Assembly: GCA_002354095.1 (NCBI GenBank)
Contig: DEKX01000018.1
Span: 11,165-75,164 of the forward strand
From: Prevotella sp. UBA2711
Lineage (GTDB): Bacteria > Bacteroidota > Bacteroidia > Bacteroidales > Bacteroidaceae
DNA: 64,000 nt
Reading direction: 5' to 3'
Shown: piece after piece, positions 24,750 through 33,694 of the stretch
Numbering within the stretch: position 1 is the first letter of the stretch
Layout: each line of letters begins with the position of its first letter
Position numbers and translations under genes: made by a program
Notes under the pieces: generated by a model
Seen by the model: the letters and a program-made list of their open reading frames with translations, nothing else
Told to the model about the DNA's origin: nothing
The model's database searches: none

Positions 24750-26332
24750 ATCAGGAGATAGAAAGAAGACGAACGTTCGCGATTATTTCGCACCCCGATG
24801 CCGGTAAGACTACCTTGACAGAGAAATTCCTGTTGTTCGGTGGTCAGATTCAGGTTGCTGGTGCAGTGAAGAACAATAAGATAAAAAAGACGGCAACCTC
24901 CGACTGGATGGATATTGAGAAACAACGTGGTATCTCGGTGTCAACATCAGTCATGGAGTTCGACTATACCCCTGACGGGTCGGATATAGAGTACAAGGTG
25001 AACATCCTTGACACCCCGGGTCACCAGGACTTTGCCGAAGATACCTATCGCACCCTGACGGCTGTCGATTCAGCCATCATCGTGGTGGACGGAGCCAAAG
25101 GCGTAGAGACGCAGACACGTAAACTGATGTCTGTCTGCCGTATGCGCAACACGCCAGTTATTATCTTTATCAATAAGATGGACCGCGAAGGTCGTGACCC
25201 CTTCGATTTGTTGGATGAATTGGAGAAAGAGCTGGAAATCAAAGTACGTCCACTGTCGTGGCCCATCAACCAAGGTGCAAAGTTTAAGGGCGTCTATAAT
25301 ATCTATGAGCAGAAGCTCGACCTCTTCACCCCCGACAAGCAGCGCGTAACCGAAAAGGTGAGTGTTGAGCTCGATTCCGTCGAGCTCGATAATCGTATCG
25401 GTGAGCAGGATGCAGCCAAACTGCGTGAAGATTTGGAACTGGTGGATGGTGTCTATCCTGCATTTGATGTAGAGACCTATCGTTCTGCTGAGGTAGCTCC
25501 GGTATTCTTCGGTTCTGCGTTGAATAATTTCGGCGTTCAGGAGTTGCTCAATTGCTTCGTAGAGATAGCTCCCAGCCCTCGCGACACCAAGGCAGAGGAG
25601 CGTATGGTGAAACCCGAAGAACCTAAGTTCACCGGTTTTATCTTTAAGATTACCGCCAATATCGACCCCAATCACCGCTCTTGTATCGCTTTCTGTAAGG
25701 TGTGTAGCGGTAAGTTCCAGCGCAACCAGCCCTATCTGCATGTCCGTCAGGGTAAGACACTGCGTTTCTCGTCGCCTACTCAGTTCATGGCACAGCGCAA
25801 GTCAACCATCGATGAGGCATGGCCGGGAGATATCGTAGGTTTACCCGATAATGGTATATTTAAAATAGGTGACACGCTGACCGAAGGCGAACAGTTGCAT
25901 TTCCGCGGACTGCCTTCTTTCTCGCCAGAATTGTTCAAGTATATCGAGAACGACGACCCCATGAAGTCCAAACAGCTTCAGAAAGGTATTGACCAGTTGA
26001 TGGACGAGGGTGTAGCCCAGTTGTTTGTCAACCAGTTCAATGGTCGCAAGATTATCGGAACGGTGGGGCAGTTGCAGTTCGAGGTCATCCAGTATCGTCT
26101 GGAGAACGAGTACAATGCCAAGTGCCGTTGGGAACCCGTCCATCTCTATAAAGCCTGTTGGATTGAGAGCGACGATGCCGATGAACTGGAGAACTTCAAG
26201 AAGCGCAAGTACCAGTATATGGCTAAGGACAAAGAGGGGCGCGACGTCTTCCTGGCTGATTCCGGTTACGTGCTTTCTATGGCACAGGAAGACTTCAAGC
26301 ATATCAAGTTCCATTTTACCAGTGAGTTCTGA
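24746..26332 (+). CDS. prfC: Peptide chain release factor 3
   Basis: 528 residues, GTPase recycling RF1/RF2 after termination. P-loop HPDAGKTTLTEK, switch region GISVSTSVM, DTPGHQDF and NKMD are all intact. Length and the RF3-specific C-terminus agree. The 4-nt overlap with rfbD and overlap with the next gene (TGATG) indicate a coupled operon. Confidence 0.96.
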   Translation: MNQEIERRRTFAIISHPDAGKTTLTEKFLLFGGQIQVAGAVKNNKIKKTATSDWMDIEKQRGISVSTSVMEFDYTPDGSDIEYKVNILDTPGHQDFAEDTYRTLTAVDSAIIVVDGAKGVETQTRKLMSVCRMRNTPVIIFINKMDREGRDPFDLLDELEKELEIKVRPLSWPINQGAKFKGVYNIYEQKLDLFTPDKQRVTEKVSVELDSVELDNRIGEQDAAKLREDLELVDGVYPAFDVETYRSAEVAPVFFGSALNNFGVQELLNCFVEIAPSPRDTKAEERMVKPEEPKFTGFIFKITANIDPNHRSCIAFCKVCSGKFQRNQPYLHVRQGKTLRFSSPTQFMAQRKSTIDEAWPGDIVGLPDNGIFKIGDTLTEGEQLHFRGLPSFSPELFKYIENDDPMKSKQLQKGIDQLMDEGVAQLFVNQFNGRKIIGTVGQLQFEVIQYRLENEYNAKCRWEPVHLYKACWIESDDADELENFKKRKYQYMAKDKEGRDVFLADSGYVLSMAQEDFKHIKFHFTSEF

Positions 26333-26913
26333 TGACAAGAGAAGAAGATATAAAGAACGCAGTGGAAGTGCTGCGGAAGGGTGGGGTAATCCTTTATCCT
26401 ACAGACACCGTTTGGGGCATCGGATGTGATGCCACCAATGCTGAGGCTGTGAAGCGGGTATATGAAATCAAACAGCGCGACGATTCCAAAGCGCTCATCT
26501 GTCTGGTTGACAGCGATGCCCGTCTGCAGCGTTATGTACGCAATGTGCCCGACGTGGCATGGCAATTGATTGACAGTCTGAAGGACAGCGATAGCAAGCC
26601 CACCACGTTGATACTTGACGGTGCCATCAATCTGGCTCCGAATCTGATTGCGGAGGATGGCAGTATCGGTATGCGCATCACGCAGGAGCCTTTCTCCAAG
26701 GAGCTGTGCTATCGTTTCCAAAAGGCATTGGTCTCTACTTCAGCCAATATCAGTGGCGAGCCTGCAGCACAGAACTACTGCGATATTGATCCTCGTATTG
26801 TTGAGGCGGTTGACTATGTGTGTTGGTCACGCCGTCAGGAACATAAGCCCCATCAGCCTTCCAGCATCATCCGTTTGAAGGAGAATGGAGAGGTAAATAT
26901 TATAAGGAAATAA
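26332..26913 (+). CDS. Sua5/YciO/YrdC-type L-threonylcarbamoyladenylate synthase
   Basis: 193 residues, short single-domain (TsaC-type) member. Signatures are GGVILYPTDTVWGIGCDATN, KQRDDSKAL and STSANISGEPA, lining the ATP/threonine/bicarbonate site. The role is the first step of tRNA t6A37 modification. YciO-like paralogues exist, so the precise symbol is left open. Its TAA overlaps the next ATG. Confidence 0.9.
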   Translation: MTREEDIKNAVEVLRKGGVILYPTDTVWGIGCDATNAEAVKRVYEIKQRDDSKALICLVDSDARLQRYVRNVPDVAWQLIDSLKDSDSKPTTLILDGAINLAPNLIAEDGSIGMRITQEPFSKELCYRFQKALVSTSANISGEPAAQNYCDIDPRIVEAVDYVCWSRRQEHKPHQPSSIIRLKENGEVNIIRK

Positions 26914-28721
26914 TGAGTAGTCAGCCGGAAAACATAGGAAAACAGACCTGGCAGCAGCAACTGCACCAATGGCGGGTGGAGCATGTCAGCGACCGTATGT
27001 TCCTGCTGGTGCTTGCCTTTTTCGTAGGGTTGTTTGCTGCTGTAGCTGCCTTCGTCTTGCATGGTATGATCAACCAGATTGTGGCATTGCTGACAGGTCA
27101 GTTCAGGGCTACGGGTTATAACTGGTTGTATCTGGTGTACCCTGTTATCGGTATTTATCTGACCTCCCTTTTTGTACGTCATATCGTGAAGGATAATATC
27201 TCGCATGGTATTACCCGTATCCTGTATGCTATATCTTCCAATAAATCGCGACTGAAAGCGCATAATACGTGGTCGAGCGTCATCGCATCGGCTATCACCA
27301 TTGGTTTTGGCGGTTCGGTGGGTGCTGAGGCCCCCATCGTGCTCACGGGTTCTGCTATCGGTTCTAATCTGGGACGTATATTCAAGTTAGACAGCAAGAC
27401 GCTGATGACCCTCGTGGGATGCGGTGCTGCGGGTGCTATTGCGGGCATCTTCAAAGCCCCGATAGCCGGTCTGGTCTTTACCCTTGAGGTTCTGATGATT
27501 GATTTGACGATGGCGTCACTCTTGCCCATTCTCATTTCTTGCGTCACTGCCACCTGCTTTACCTATATATTAAGTGGTAACGAGGCGCTGTTCTCTTTCC
27601 ACCTTGATTCCGACTGGACCGTTCAGCGCGTGCCCGCCACCATTCTGTTGGGTATTTGTTGCGGATTGGTGAGTCTCTATTTCATTCGCACCATGAACGC
27701 CTGCGAGGATATGTTTGCCCGTTTCAAGGATAAACCTTACGTTCGCTTGGTTATTGGCGGTTTGATACTGAGTACGCTGATCTTCCTTTTCCCCGCACTC
27801 TATGGCGAGGGCTACCATAGCATCAATCTGTTGTTGAACGGTAAAACGGAGGCCGACTGGAATCAGATATTAGACAATTCTCTTTTCTATGGTCAACACG
27901 AATTCCTGATAGGCTATCTGGCACTGGTGCTCTTCACCAAGGTGTTTGCTACCAGTGCCACGAACGGTGGCGGCGGTTGCGGTGGTACGTTTGCTCCTTC
28001 GCTGTTCATCGGTTGCTTCACGGGCTTCCTGTTTTCCCGCCTGTGGAATATCAATCAAGTGGGTGTCTATGTGCCGGAGAAGAATTTCGCCTTGCTGGGT
28101 ATGGCTGGTGTGATGTCGGGCGTGATGCATGCCCCGTTGACGGGTATCTTCCTGATAGCCGAGATCACCAGTGGCTATAATCTCTTCGTACCGTTGATGA
28201 TTGTCTCGGTTTTTGCCTATCTCACTATCATTATCTTCGAGCCCCATAGCATTTATGGTATGCGACTGGCTCGTCAGGGCAAATTGATTACCCACCATAC
28301 CGACCATGCCGTCCTGACGCTGATGAGTCTGGACTCCGTGATTGACCGTGATTACCAGGGAGTTGACCCCGATATGGAGTTAGGACAGATTGTCCATAAA
28401 ATCAGTCGCTCGCGTCATAATGTATTGCCGGTAACCGATGCGGCAGGATTGCTCTTGGGCGAAATCAATATCGTTAAAATACGTCACGTGGTGTTCCGCA
28501 CCGAACTGTATCACCACTTCAAGGCCAGTCAGCTGATGGTACCGCCCGCCGCCGTCCTGGACGATGGCACGTCGATGACCGAAGTGATGCGTACCTTCGA
28601 ACGGACCCGTGCCGATTGGTTGCCCGTATTGGATGAAGACCATCATCTGAAGGGATATATTTCACGTGAACGGATGTATAGTACCTATCGCAAGATGGTG
28701 CATGATTTAAGCCAAGATTAA
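26913..28721 (+). CDS. ClC-family chloride channel/antiporter with C-terminal CBS pair
   Basis: 602 residues. The membrane part (about 30-440) has ClC selectivity motifs: GSVGAEAP (with the gating Glu), KAPIAG and GGTFAPSLFIG. The cytoplasmic part after about 450 contains two CBS-like repeats that usually bind adenine nucleotides. It is likely a Cl-/H+ antiporter or channel of the inner membrane. The gene overlaps its upstream neighbour by 1 nt and sits 1 nt before fmt. Confidence 0.92.
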   Translation: MSSQPENIGKQTWQQQLHQWRVEHVSDRMFLLVLAFFVGLFAAVAAFVLHGMINQIVALLTGQFRATGYNWLYLVYPVIGIYLTSLFVRHIVKDNISHGITRILYAISSNKSRLKAHNTWSSVIASAITIGFGGSVGAEAPIVLTGSAIGSNLGRIFKLDSKTLMTLVGCGAAGAIAGIFKAPIAGLVFTLEVLMIDLTMASLLPILISCVTATCFTYILSGNEALFSFHLDSDWTVQRVPATILLGICCGLVSLYFIRTMNACEDMFARFKDKPYVRLVIGGLILSTLIFLFPALYGEGYHSINLLLNGKTEADWNQILDNSLFYGQHEFLIGYLALVLFTKVFATSATNGGGGCGGTFAPSLFIGCFTGFLFSRLWNINQVGVYVPEKNFALLGMAGVMSGVMHAPLTGIFLIAEITSGYNLFVPLMIVSVFAYLTIIIFEPHSIYGMRLARQGKLITHHTDHAVLTLMSLDSVIDRDYQGVDPDMELGQIVHKISRSRHNVLPVTDAAGLLLGEINIVKIRHVVFRTELYHHFKASQLMVPPAAVLDDGTSMTEVMRTFERTRADWLPVLDEDHHLKGYISRERMYSTYRKMVHDLSQD

Positions 28722-28722
28722 A

Positions 28723-29715
28723 ATGATGAAGAAAGAAGATTTGCGTATCGTGTTTATGGGTACACCGGAGTTTGCTGTCGAGACACTGAAAGCTTTGGTG
28801 GAACATCATTATAACGTAGTGGCTGTGGTGACGCAACCCGATAAACCCGTGGGGCGTCATGGTTCGGTATTGCAGCCCTCAGCCGTCAAACAATACAGTC
28901 TGGAACATGGTCTGCCTGTGCTCCAGCCGGAGAAGATGAAAGACCCTTCCTTCCTGGAGGCCCTGCGCTCCTACGAGGCAAATCTTCAGGTGGTGGTTGC
29001 CTTCCGTATGTTGCCCGAGGTGGTATGGGCGATGCCTGAGTATGGCACGTTCAATGTCCATGCCGCCCTGCTGCCCCAGTACCGTGGTGCGGCTCCCATC
29101 AATTGGGCAGTGATTAACGGTGAGACCAAGACGGGTGTCACAACCTTCTTACTCGACCACGATATTGACACTGGTCGCATCATCATGCAGCTGCCCTTCG
29201 ACATCCCCGATGATGCAGACGTAGAGTATGTCTATGACGGACTGATGCACTTAGGAGCCGAAATTTGTTTGCAGACCCTCGACCGCATCATCGCTGCCGA
29301 CGGACATCCGGAAACGATGAGTCAGGAGGATGTGCTCAACTCTCAACTCTCCACTCTCCACTCATTACCCCCTGCTCCCAAAATCTTCAAGGAGACGTGC
29401 GAAATCAATTGGAACCAGTCGGCTAAGAAAGTCTATGACTTCGTGCGCGGACTGAGTCCATATCCGGGAGCGTGGACCACACTCGTTTCGCCGGATGGCA
29501 AGGAGACCGTGCTGAAGATTTACAAGACGCGCAAGACAGGGCAGGCAGGTCCTTCCGCTGTCGGTCAGATTGCTGTTCAGCAAAAGGCGCTCTTGGTGGC
29601 TGCTCAGGACGAATGGCTCGCCATCGAGGAACTGCAACTGGCAGGTAAGAAACGTATGTCGGCGCGCGATTTCCTCAACGGCATGAAAGATATAGAGAGC
29701 TATACGATACGATAA
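28723..29715 (+). CDS. fmt: Methionyl-tRNA formyltransferase
   Basis: 330 residues. N-terminal formyltransferase domain with FMGTPEFAV and the catalytic FNVHAALLPQYRGAAPI segment (Asn, His), linker, then the OB-like C-terminal domain. The linker between the domains is encoded by a heptanucleotide tandem repeat (29335-29362), giving LNSQLSTLHS; the flanking APKIFKETC then resumes normal Fmt sequence. The frame is kept and the active site untouched, so the enzyme is probably functional. Confidence 0.95.
   Translation: MMKKEDLRIVFMGTPEFAVETLKALVEHHYNVVAVVTQPDKPVGRHGSVLQPSAVKQYSLEHGLPVLQPEKMKDPSFLEALRSYEANLQVVVAFRMLPEVVWAMPEYGTFNVHAALLPQYRGAAPINWAVINGETKTGVTTFLLDHDIDTGRIIMQLPFDIPDDADVEYVYDGLMHLGAEICLQTLDRIIAADGHPETMSQEDVLNSQLSTLHSLPPAPKIFKETCEINWNQSAKKVYDFVRGLSPYPGAWTTLVSPDGKETVLKIYKTRKTGQAGPSAVGQIAVQQKALLVAAQDEWLAIEELQLAGKKRMSARDFLNGMKDIESYTIR
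29335..29362. repeat. Heptanucleotide tandem repeat inside fmt
   Basis: Four 7-nt units: CTCAACT twice, then CTCCACT twice. They encode the interdomain linker of Fmt. The reverse complement of the same sequence style occurs inside the ccsBA gene at 39300-39334. Confidence 0.9.
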
Positions 29716-29788
29716 ATAATGTTAATCATATAATAAACACAGCGGGCTGTCCGTTTGAAAAGTAGAAACAGTTAAAATCAAGTTGCCT

Positions 29789-29920
29789 ATGCACATTTCT
29801 ACTCAAGAACAGTTAATTCAGCCCCGTGAGTCAACCATCCTGCTCATCAAGCAGATGGCGCGAATGTATAGAACAGAAAAAAGACCGGACGGCACCCATG
29901 TGGTGGTAGGTCTGAATTAA
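29789..29920 (+). CDS. Small 43-residue hypothetical protein
   Basis: The ORF begins MHISTQEQLIQPREST, then ILLIKQMARMYRTEKR, and ends VVVGLN. It is amphipathic, basic in the middle, with neither signal peptide nor membrane segment. Codon use looks coding, and it fits between fmt (73 nt upstream) and rpe (14 nt downstream) on the same strand. I do not recognise a family. No consensus promoter lies in the gap, so co-transcription is likely. Confidence 0.6.
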   Translation: MHISTQEQLIQPRESTILLIKQMARMYRTEKRPDGTHVVVGLN

Positions 29921-29934
29921 AAATTTGAAGATAT

Positions 29935-30585
29935 ATGACAAAAGTATCACCTTCATTGCTCGCAGCCGATTTCCTTCATCTCGACCGCGACATCGAAATG
30001 ATTAATCGTAGTGAGGCCGATTGGCTTCATTTGGACGTGATGGATGGTGTTTTCGTACCCAACATCTCCTTTGGCTTCCCTGTTTTGGAGGCCGTTGCAT
30101 CCATGTGTAAGAAACCTTTAGACGTACATTATATGATTGTGCACCCTGAGCGTTATATCAAGCAGACGGCAAAATTGGGGGCTATGATGATGAATGTGCA
30201 CTATGAGGCTTGCGACCATTTGCATCGCACGGTTCAGGAAATCCATGATGCAGGCATGAAAGCCGGTGTAACACTGAATCCTTCCACACCCGTGTCGTTG
30301 CTGGAGGATATCATCGGTGATGTCGATATGGTATTGCTGATGAGTGTCAATCCCGGTTTCGGCGGTCAGAAGTTCATTGAGAATACCATTCTGAAAGTGC
30401 AGCGCCTCCGTAGGATGATTGACGAGAAGGGCTGTCAGACGCTGATAGAGGTAGATGGCGGCGTGCAGGGCGAAACGGCTCCGCGTTTGGTGAAGGCTGG
30501 TGTCGATGTGCTGGTCAGCGGCAGCTATGTGTTCAAGGCTGCCCAGCCCGAACAGGTTATCAGGGAGCTGCGAGGGCTCTCTTGA
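29935..30585 (+). CDS. rpe: Ribulose-phosphate 3-epimerase
   Basis: 216 residues, TIM-barrel epimerase interconverting ribulose-5-P and xylulose-5-P. PSLLAADFLHL, HLDVMDGVFVPN, MSVNPGFGGQ and VDGGV are the standard metal- and phosphate-binding motifs. It is the last gene of the plus-strand series and converges on the ECF sigma gene 14 nt away, with no clear terminator between them. Confidence 0.96.
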   Translation: MTKVSPSLLAADFLHLDRDIEMINRSEADWLHLDVMDGVFVPNISFGFPVLEAVASMCKKPLDVHYMIVHPERYIKQTAKLGAMMMNVHYEACDHLHRTVQEIHDAGMKAGVTLNPSTPVSLLEDIIGDVDMVLLMSVNPGFGGQKFIENTILKVQRLRRMIDEKGCQTLIEVDGGVQGETAPRLVKAGVDVLVSGSYVFKAAQPEQVIRELRGLS

Positions 30586-30599
30586 TAGTCGAAGTCTCG

Positions 30600-31199
30600 T
30601 TAAAACTCCATATCCAGCTGCATGTGGTTCTTCTTGGCCATGCGGCGCATGTTGAGGATTGCATAGCGCATTCGTCCGAGTGATGTATTGATGCTGACTC
30701 CGGTAATTTCAGCAATCTCCTTGAACGATAAATCCAGATAATAGCGCATATACACCACTTCACGTTGGTTGGCAGGCAGCATGCTTATCATGTGGCGTAC
30801 GTCGGCCCTGATTTGATTGTTGACAAACTCCATCTCGCGATTGCCTTCCTTCAGTTCGTCGGAGGTCAGATTACTCAAGTCATTGTCGTCATTCGGCTCC
30901 ACGATGTGGGCACTCTTGATGCGGCGGAACTTGTCGATGATGGCATTATGGGCAATGCGTGTCAGCCAGAAGTAGAACTTGCCGGTATCTGTATATTTGC
31001 CATCTTGCAGGTAGATGATAGCCTTGATGAACGTATCTTGGAAGATATCGTTAGACAGGTCGTAGTCATGAACCACGAACTGAATATAGTCGAACACTTT
31101 CTGTTGGTTTCTTGCCAATAACTCGTCAAAAGCCTTGTTGTCACCTGCTGCATAGAGAAGAGCTAACTCCTCGTCAGTACGGTTTGCGAATGTCTTCAT
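30600..31199 (-). CDS. ECF-type RNA polymerase sigma-70 factor
   Basis: 199 residues with sigma regions 2 and 4 only. Region 2 spans about 25-95 (FDYIQFVV, DLSNDIFQDTFIKA, FYFWLTRIAHNAIIDKFRR). Region 4 spans about 135-190 (LPANQREVVYMRYYLDLSFKEIAEITG, an HTH). No anti-sigma factor or transmembrane partner is adjacent, so it belongs to a lone ECF type; signal and regulon are unknown. Its own promoter is TTG-N20-TATTTTTG. Confidence 0.92.
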   Translation of the reverse strand: MKTFANRTDEELALLYAAGDNKAFDELLARNQQKVFDYIQFVVHDYDLSNDIFQDTFIKAIIYLQDGKYTDTGKFYFWLTRIAHNAIIDKFRRIKSAHIVEPNDDNDLSNLTSDELKEGNREMEFVNNQIRADVRHMISMLPANQREVVYMRYYLDLSFKEIAEITGVSINTSLGRMRYAILNMRRMAKKNHMQLDMEF

Positions 31200-31283
31200 A
31201 CCTCAATTGTTTTAATTCGAGTAGAAGTTTTTCCTATAGGCAATTGGAATTTAGTTATTAACTATTAATGATTATTTCGTTTG

Positions 31284-31314
31284 CAAAAATAAGTAAAATA
31301 ATTGTTACTGCCAA
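31284..31314 (-). promoter_or_regulatory. Promoter of the ECF sigma gene
   Basis: On the minus strand TTG (31312-31314), 20 nt, TATTTTTG (31284-31291), with a leader of about 80 nt. Confidence 0.55.
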
Positions 31315-31344
31315 ATAAAAAGGAAGAAAAATAGCCAAAAAACT

Positions 31345-31375
31345 GATAAAGGCAGCTTCGAGGGCTGCCTTTATC
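31345..31375 (-). terminator. Terminator of rfbA
   Basis: A perfect 12-bp stem GATAAAGGCAGC with a 7-nt loop, followed on the minus strand by AGTTTTTT. It starts 3 nt past the rfbA stop and separates it from the sigma gene promoter. Confidence 0.9.
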
Positions 31376-31377
31376 GC

Positions 31378-32250
31378 TTATTTTGCCAGTTGCAACAGAT
31401 ACTTTCCGTAGTCGTTCTTTGCCATCGGTTCAGCCACCTTCCTGAGCTGTTCCTTGGAAATCCAGCCTCGTTTGAAGGCTATTTCTTCCAGACAGGCTAC
31501 CTTCAGTCCCTGGCGTTTCTCAATCACTTCTATGAATGTCGAGGCTTCCGACAGGGAGTCGTGGGTACCGGTGTCGAGCCATGCAAAACCGCGTTGCAGG
31601 GTCTGTACCTTCAGGTTCTTCTGCTTCAGGTATTCTTGGTTGACGGTGGTAATCTCCAGTTCTCCGCGCGCAGAGGGCTTGATGTTCTTGGCTATCTCCA
31701 CCACGCTGTTGGGGTAGAAGTAAAGACCTACTACCGCATAGTTGGATTTGGGGTTAGCGGGCTTTTCCTCAATGCTCAGGCAGTTGCCGTCGGCATCGAA
31801 TTCAGCCACGCCGTAGCGCTCAGGGTCGTTCACGTAATAGCCGAAGACGGTAGCCTGACCGTGTTTCTCGGCATTCTCCACGCTCTGTTTCAGCAGTCCT
31901 GTGAAACCGCTGCCGTAGAAGATGTTGTCGCCCAAGACCAGGCACGCACAGTCGTTGCCGATGAATTTCTCGCCGATAATGAAAGCCTGCGCCAGTCCGT
32001 CGGGCGATGGCTGTTCGGCATATTCAAAATGCACACCAATCTCCGAACCGTCACCTAACAGACGCTTGAAGCCAGGCAGGTCGTAGGGGGTCGAGATAAT
32101 CAGAATCTCGCGGATACCAGCCAGCATCAGCGCCGAGATAGGATAGTATATCATCGGCTTGTCGAAAATGGGAATCAACTGCTTCGAGATACCTTTCGTG
32201 ATGGGGTAGAGGCGTGTTCCGCTACCGCCTGCCAATACAATTCCTTTCAT
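31378..32250 (-). CDS. rfbA: Glucose-1-phosphate thymidylyltransferase
   Basis: 290 residues, first enzyme of dTDP-L-rhamnose synthesis for surface polysaccharides. Nucleotide-binding GGSGTRLYP and IPIFDKPMIYYP are intact, as are LGDNIFYG and the EEKP segment. It is transcribed singly from a TAACTTTG promoter (32280-32287), divergent from the hypothetical gene to its right. Confidence 0.96.
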   Translation of the reverse strand: MKGIVLAGGSGTRLYPITKGISKQLIPIFDKPMIYYPISALMLAGIREILIISTPYDLPGFKRLLGDGSEIGVHFEYAEQPSPDGLAQAFIIGEKFIGNDCACLVLGDNIFYGSGFTGLLKQSVENAEKHGQATVFGYYVNDPERYGVAEFDADGNCLSIEEKPANPKSNYAVVGLYFYPNSVVEIAKNIKPSARGELEITTVNQEYLKQKNLKVQTLQRGFAWLDTGTHDSLSEASTFIEVIEKRQGLKVACLEEIAFKRGWISKEQLRKVAEPMAKNDYGKYLLQLAK

Positions 32251-32279
32251 ATTCTTCGCTTTTTATTTGATTTTCGCTG

Positions 32280-32307
32280 CAAAGTTAGAAAAAAAATTGT
32301 AACTTTG
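32280..32307. promoter_or_regulatory. Divergent -7 elements for rfbA and the 32329 gene
   Basis: TAACTTTG occurs on the minus strand at 32280-32287 (rfbA) and on the plus strand at 32300-32307 (hypothetical gene), 12 nt apart. The two promoters therefore overlap, each -33 region lying beyond the other's -7. Confidence 0.5.
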
Positions 32308-32328
32308 CACCGTTTAATCAAATAAATT

Positions 32329-32961
32329 ATGGGATTCTTTTCAAAACTATTCGGTCGCAAAGGCGACGATGAACAACAGAAAGCGGGAGGCATGGAGGAT
32401 TTCATGACCCTTATCCGCGTATATTTTCAAGCAGTAATGGCTTCTGATTTGGGTATCACCAACTTGGCTGCTTTGCCCGACTTACGTGTGTTCAAAGCCA
32501 CACTGCATGTTCCTACACAGAACAATAAACTCGGTCTGGCGGAGAAGTCGCGGTGTAAGAAGATGCTGAAGGACATCTATGGCATGAGCGACGACTTTAC
32601 CAAGGAGATTGAGGCAAGCATCCGTAAGCGCTGCAAGAAGCCACAGGACATCCAGACCTACATGATTCAGTTCTCTGCCTTCTCGCAGGACCTGATGATG
32701 CTGACGGGTAACCTGATGAAGTTCAAACTCCGTGTACCCAGTTTCTTCAAGAGTGCCATCTACACCATGACGGAAAAGACGGTGAACGACATCTTCAACA
32801 AGAACGATTTCTCGGATGCCGGTGTGATGAAAACCGTGGTGGCTATCCGCCAGTACGACCAGAAGTTAGGCTTCTCCCAGCAGTGGGTTACCGACTTCGT
32901 TTATCGTGTGGTGATGCTGGCAAAGAAGGAAAAACGTACCGCAGATACCGAAACAAAATAA
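32329..32961 (+). CDS. Conserved hypothetical protein, helical, soluble
   Basis: 210 residues beginning MGFFSKLFGRKGDDEQQK, an amphipathic basic N-terminus that could touch membranes. The rest is predicted mostly helical (SRCKKMLKDIYGMSDDFTKEIE, KSAIYTMTEKTVNDIFNK) with no known motif. I do not recognise a family with a function. It has its own promoter and precedes the zapB-like/zapA/rny cluster by 76 nt. Confidence 0.75.
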   Translation: MGFFSKLFGRKGDDEQQKAGGMEDFMTLIRVYFQAVMASDLGITNLAALPDLRVFKATLHVPTQNNKLGLAEKSRCKKMLKDIYGMSDDFTKEIEASIRKRCKKPQDIQTYMIQFSAFSQDLMMLTGNLMKFKLRVPSFFKSAIYTMTEKTVNDIFNKNDFSDAGVMKTVVAIRQYDQKLGFSQQWVTDFVYRVVMLAKKEKRTADTETK

Positions 32962-33010
32962 AAAACGTTAAAATCTTTACATAAAGGAAAGCCGTTCACG
33001 GAAAATATAC

Positions 33011-33018
33011 TACCTTTG
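33011..33018 (+). promoter_or_regulatory. -7 element of the zapB-like/zapA/rny cluster
   Basis: TACCTTTG, 19 nt before ATG 33038. Confidence 0.5.
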
Positions 33019-33037
33019 TGAAGAAAAGTGGGATGTT

Positions 33038-33337
33038 ATGACGCCGAATGAGAAAACGATAGCCAACTTTGAGACTCGTCTGAGGCAAATGATACTCCGG
33101 TTTCAAGAACTGAAAAAGGAGAATCAGGAACTTTATGCGATGGTCGATAAGAACGAGCAGGACATCAAGCAACTGCAGGCTAAGTTGGACCAGGAGCAGC
33201 AGAACTATAACTCACTGAAAATGGCTAAGATGATTGAAATCACCGACGGCGACCTGGACGGCGCCAAGGAACGATTGTCGAAGCTGATTCGTGATGTCAA
33301 CAAATGCATTGCAATCCTTAGTGACCAAGAACAATAG
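33038..33337 (+). CDS. Small coiled-coil protein, ZapB-like
   Basis: 99 residues, almost entirely one coiled coil (about 8-70, ELKKENQELYAMVDKNEQDI heptads). Size, charge and position immediately before zapA recall the ZapB-like partner found next to zapA in Bacteroidales; a role with ZapA at the division ring is inferred only from that context. Confidence 0.7.
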   Translation: MTPNEKTIANFETRLRQMILRFQELKKENQELYAMVDKNEQDIKQLQAKLDQEQQNYNSLKMAKMIEITDGDLDGAKERLSKLIRDVNKCIAILSDQEQ

Positions 33338-33351
33338 GTTGAACAAGCAAA

Positions 33352-33654
33352 ATGGCAGATCAAAGTAAACTAAATATCCGGTTGCATGTCTATGACGAGG
33401 AAATCGAAGTCAAGATTAATCGCGAGGACGAAGAGTTCTACCGCAACGCAGCCAAACTCATTACCGATCGCTACAACGCTTACGCTCAGGCATACAAGGG
33501 GCGTAAGTCGGAACATACCATATCGCTGATGACGCTCGTCGATATCGCGCTATTGTATGAAAAGGAGCGTTCGCACAACGATACTGCCCCCTATGATGAT
33601 GTTCTTGCCCGCCTCACGAAAGAGATGGAAGATGCTTTGGGCCCGTCACGCTGA
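33352..33654 (+). CDS. zapA: Cell division protein ZapA
   Basis: 100 residues. The N-terminal beta-alpha part (LNIRLHVYDEEIEVKINREDEEFYRNAAKLI) and the following helical dimerisation region match ZapA, which bundles FtsZ filaments. The gene lies between the coiled-coil protein and rny with short spacers, a conserved Bacteroidales arrangement. Confidence 0.85.
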   Translation: MADQSKLNIRLHVYDEEIEVKINREDEEFYRNAAKLITDRYNAYAQAYKGRKSEHTISLMTLVDIALLYEKERSHNDTAPYDDVLARLTKEMEDALGPSR

Positions 33655-33694
33655 CGGTTTGAGAACATTAACTCAATATATACATTAATTATTT

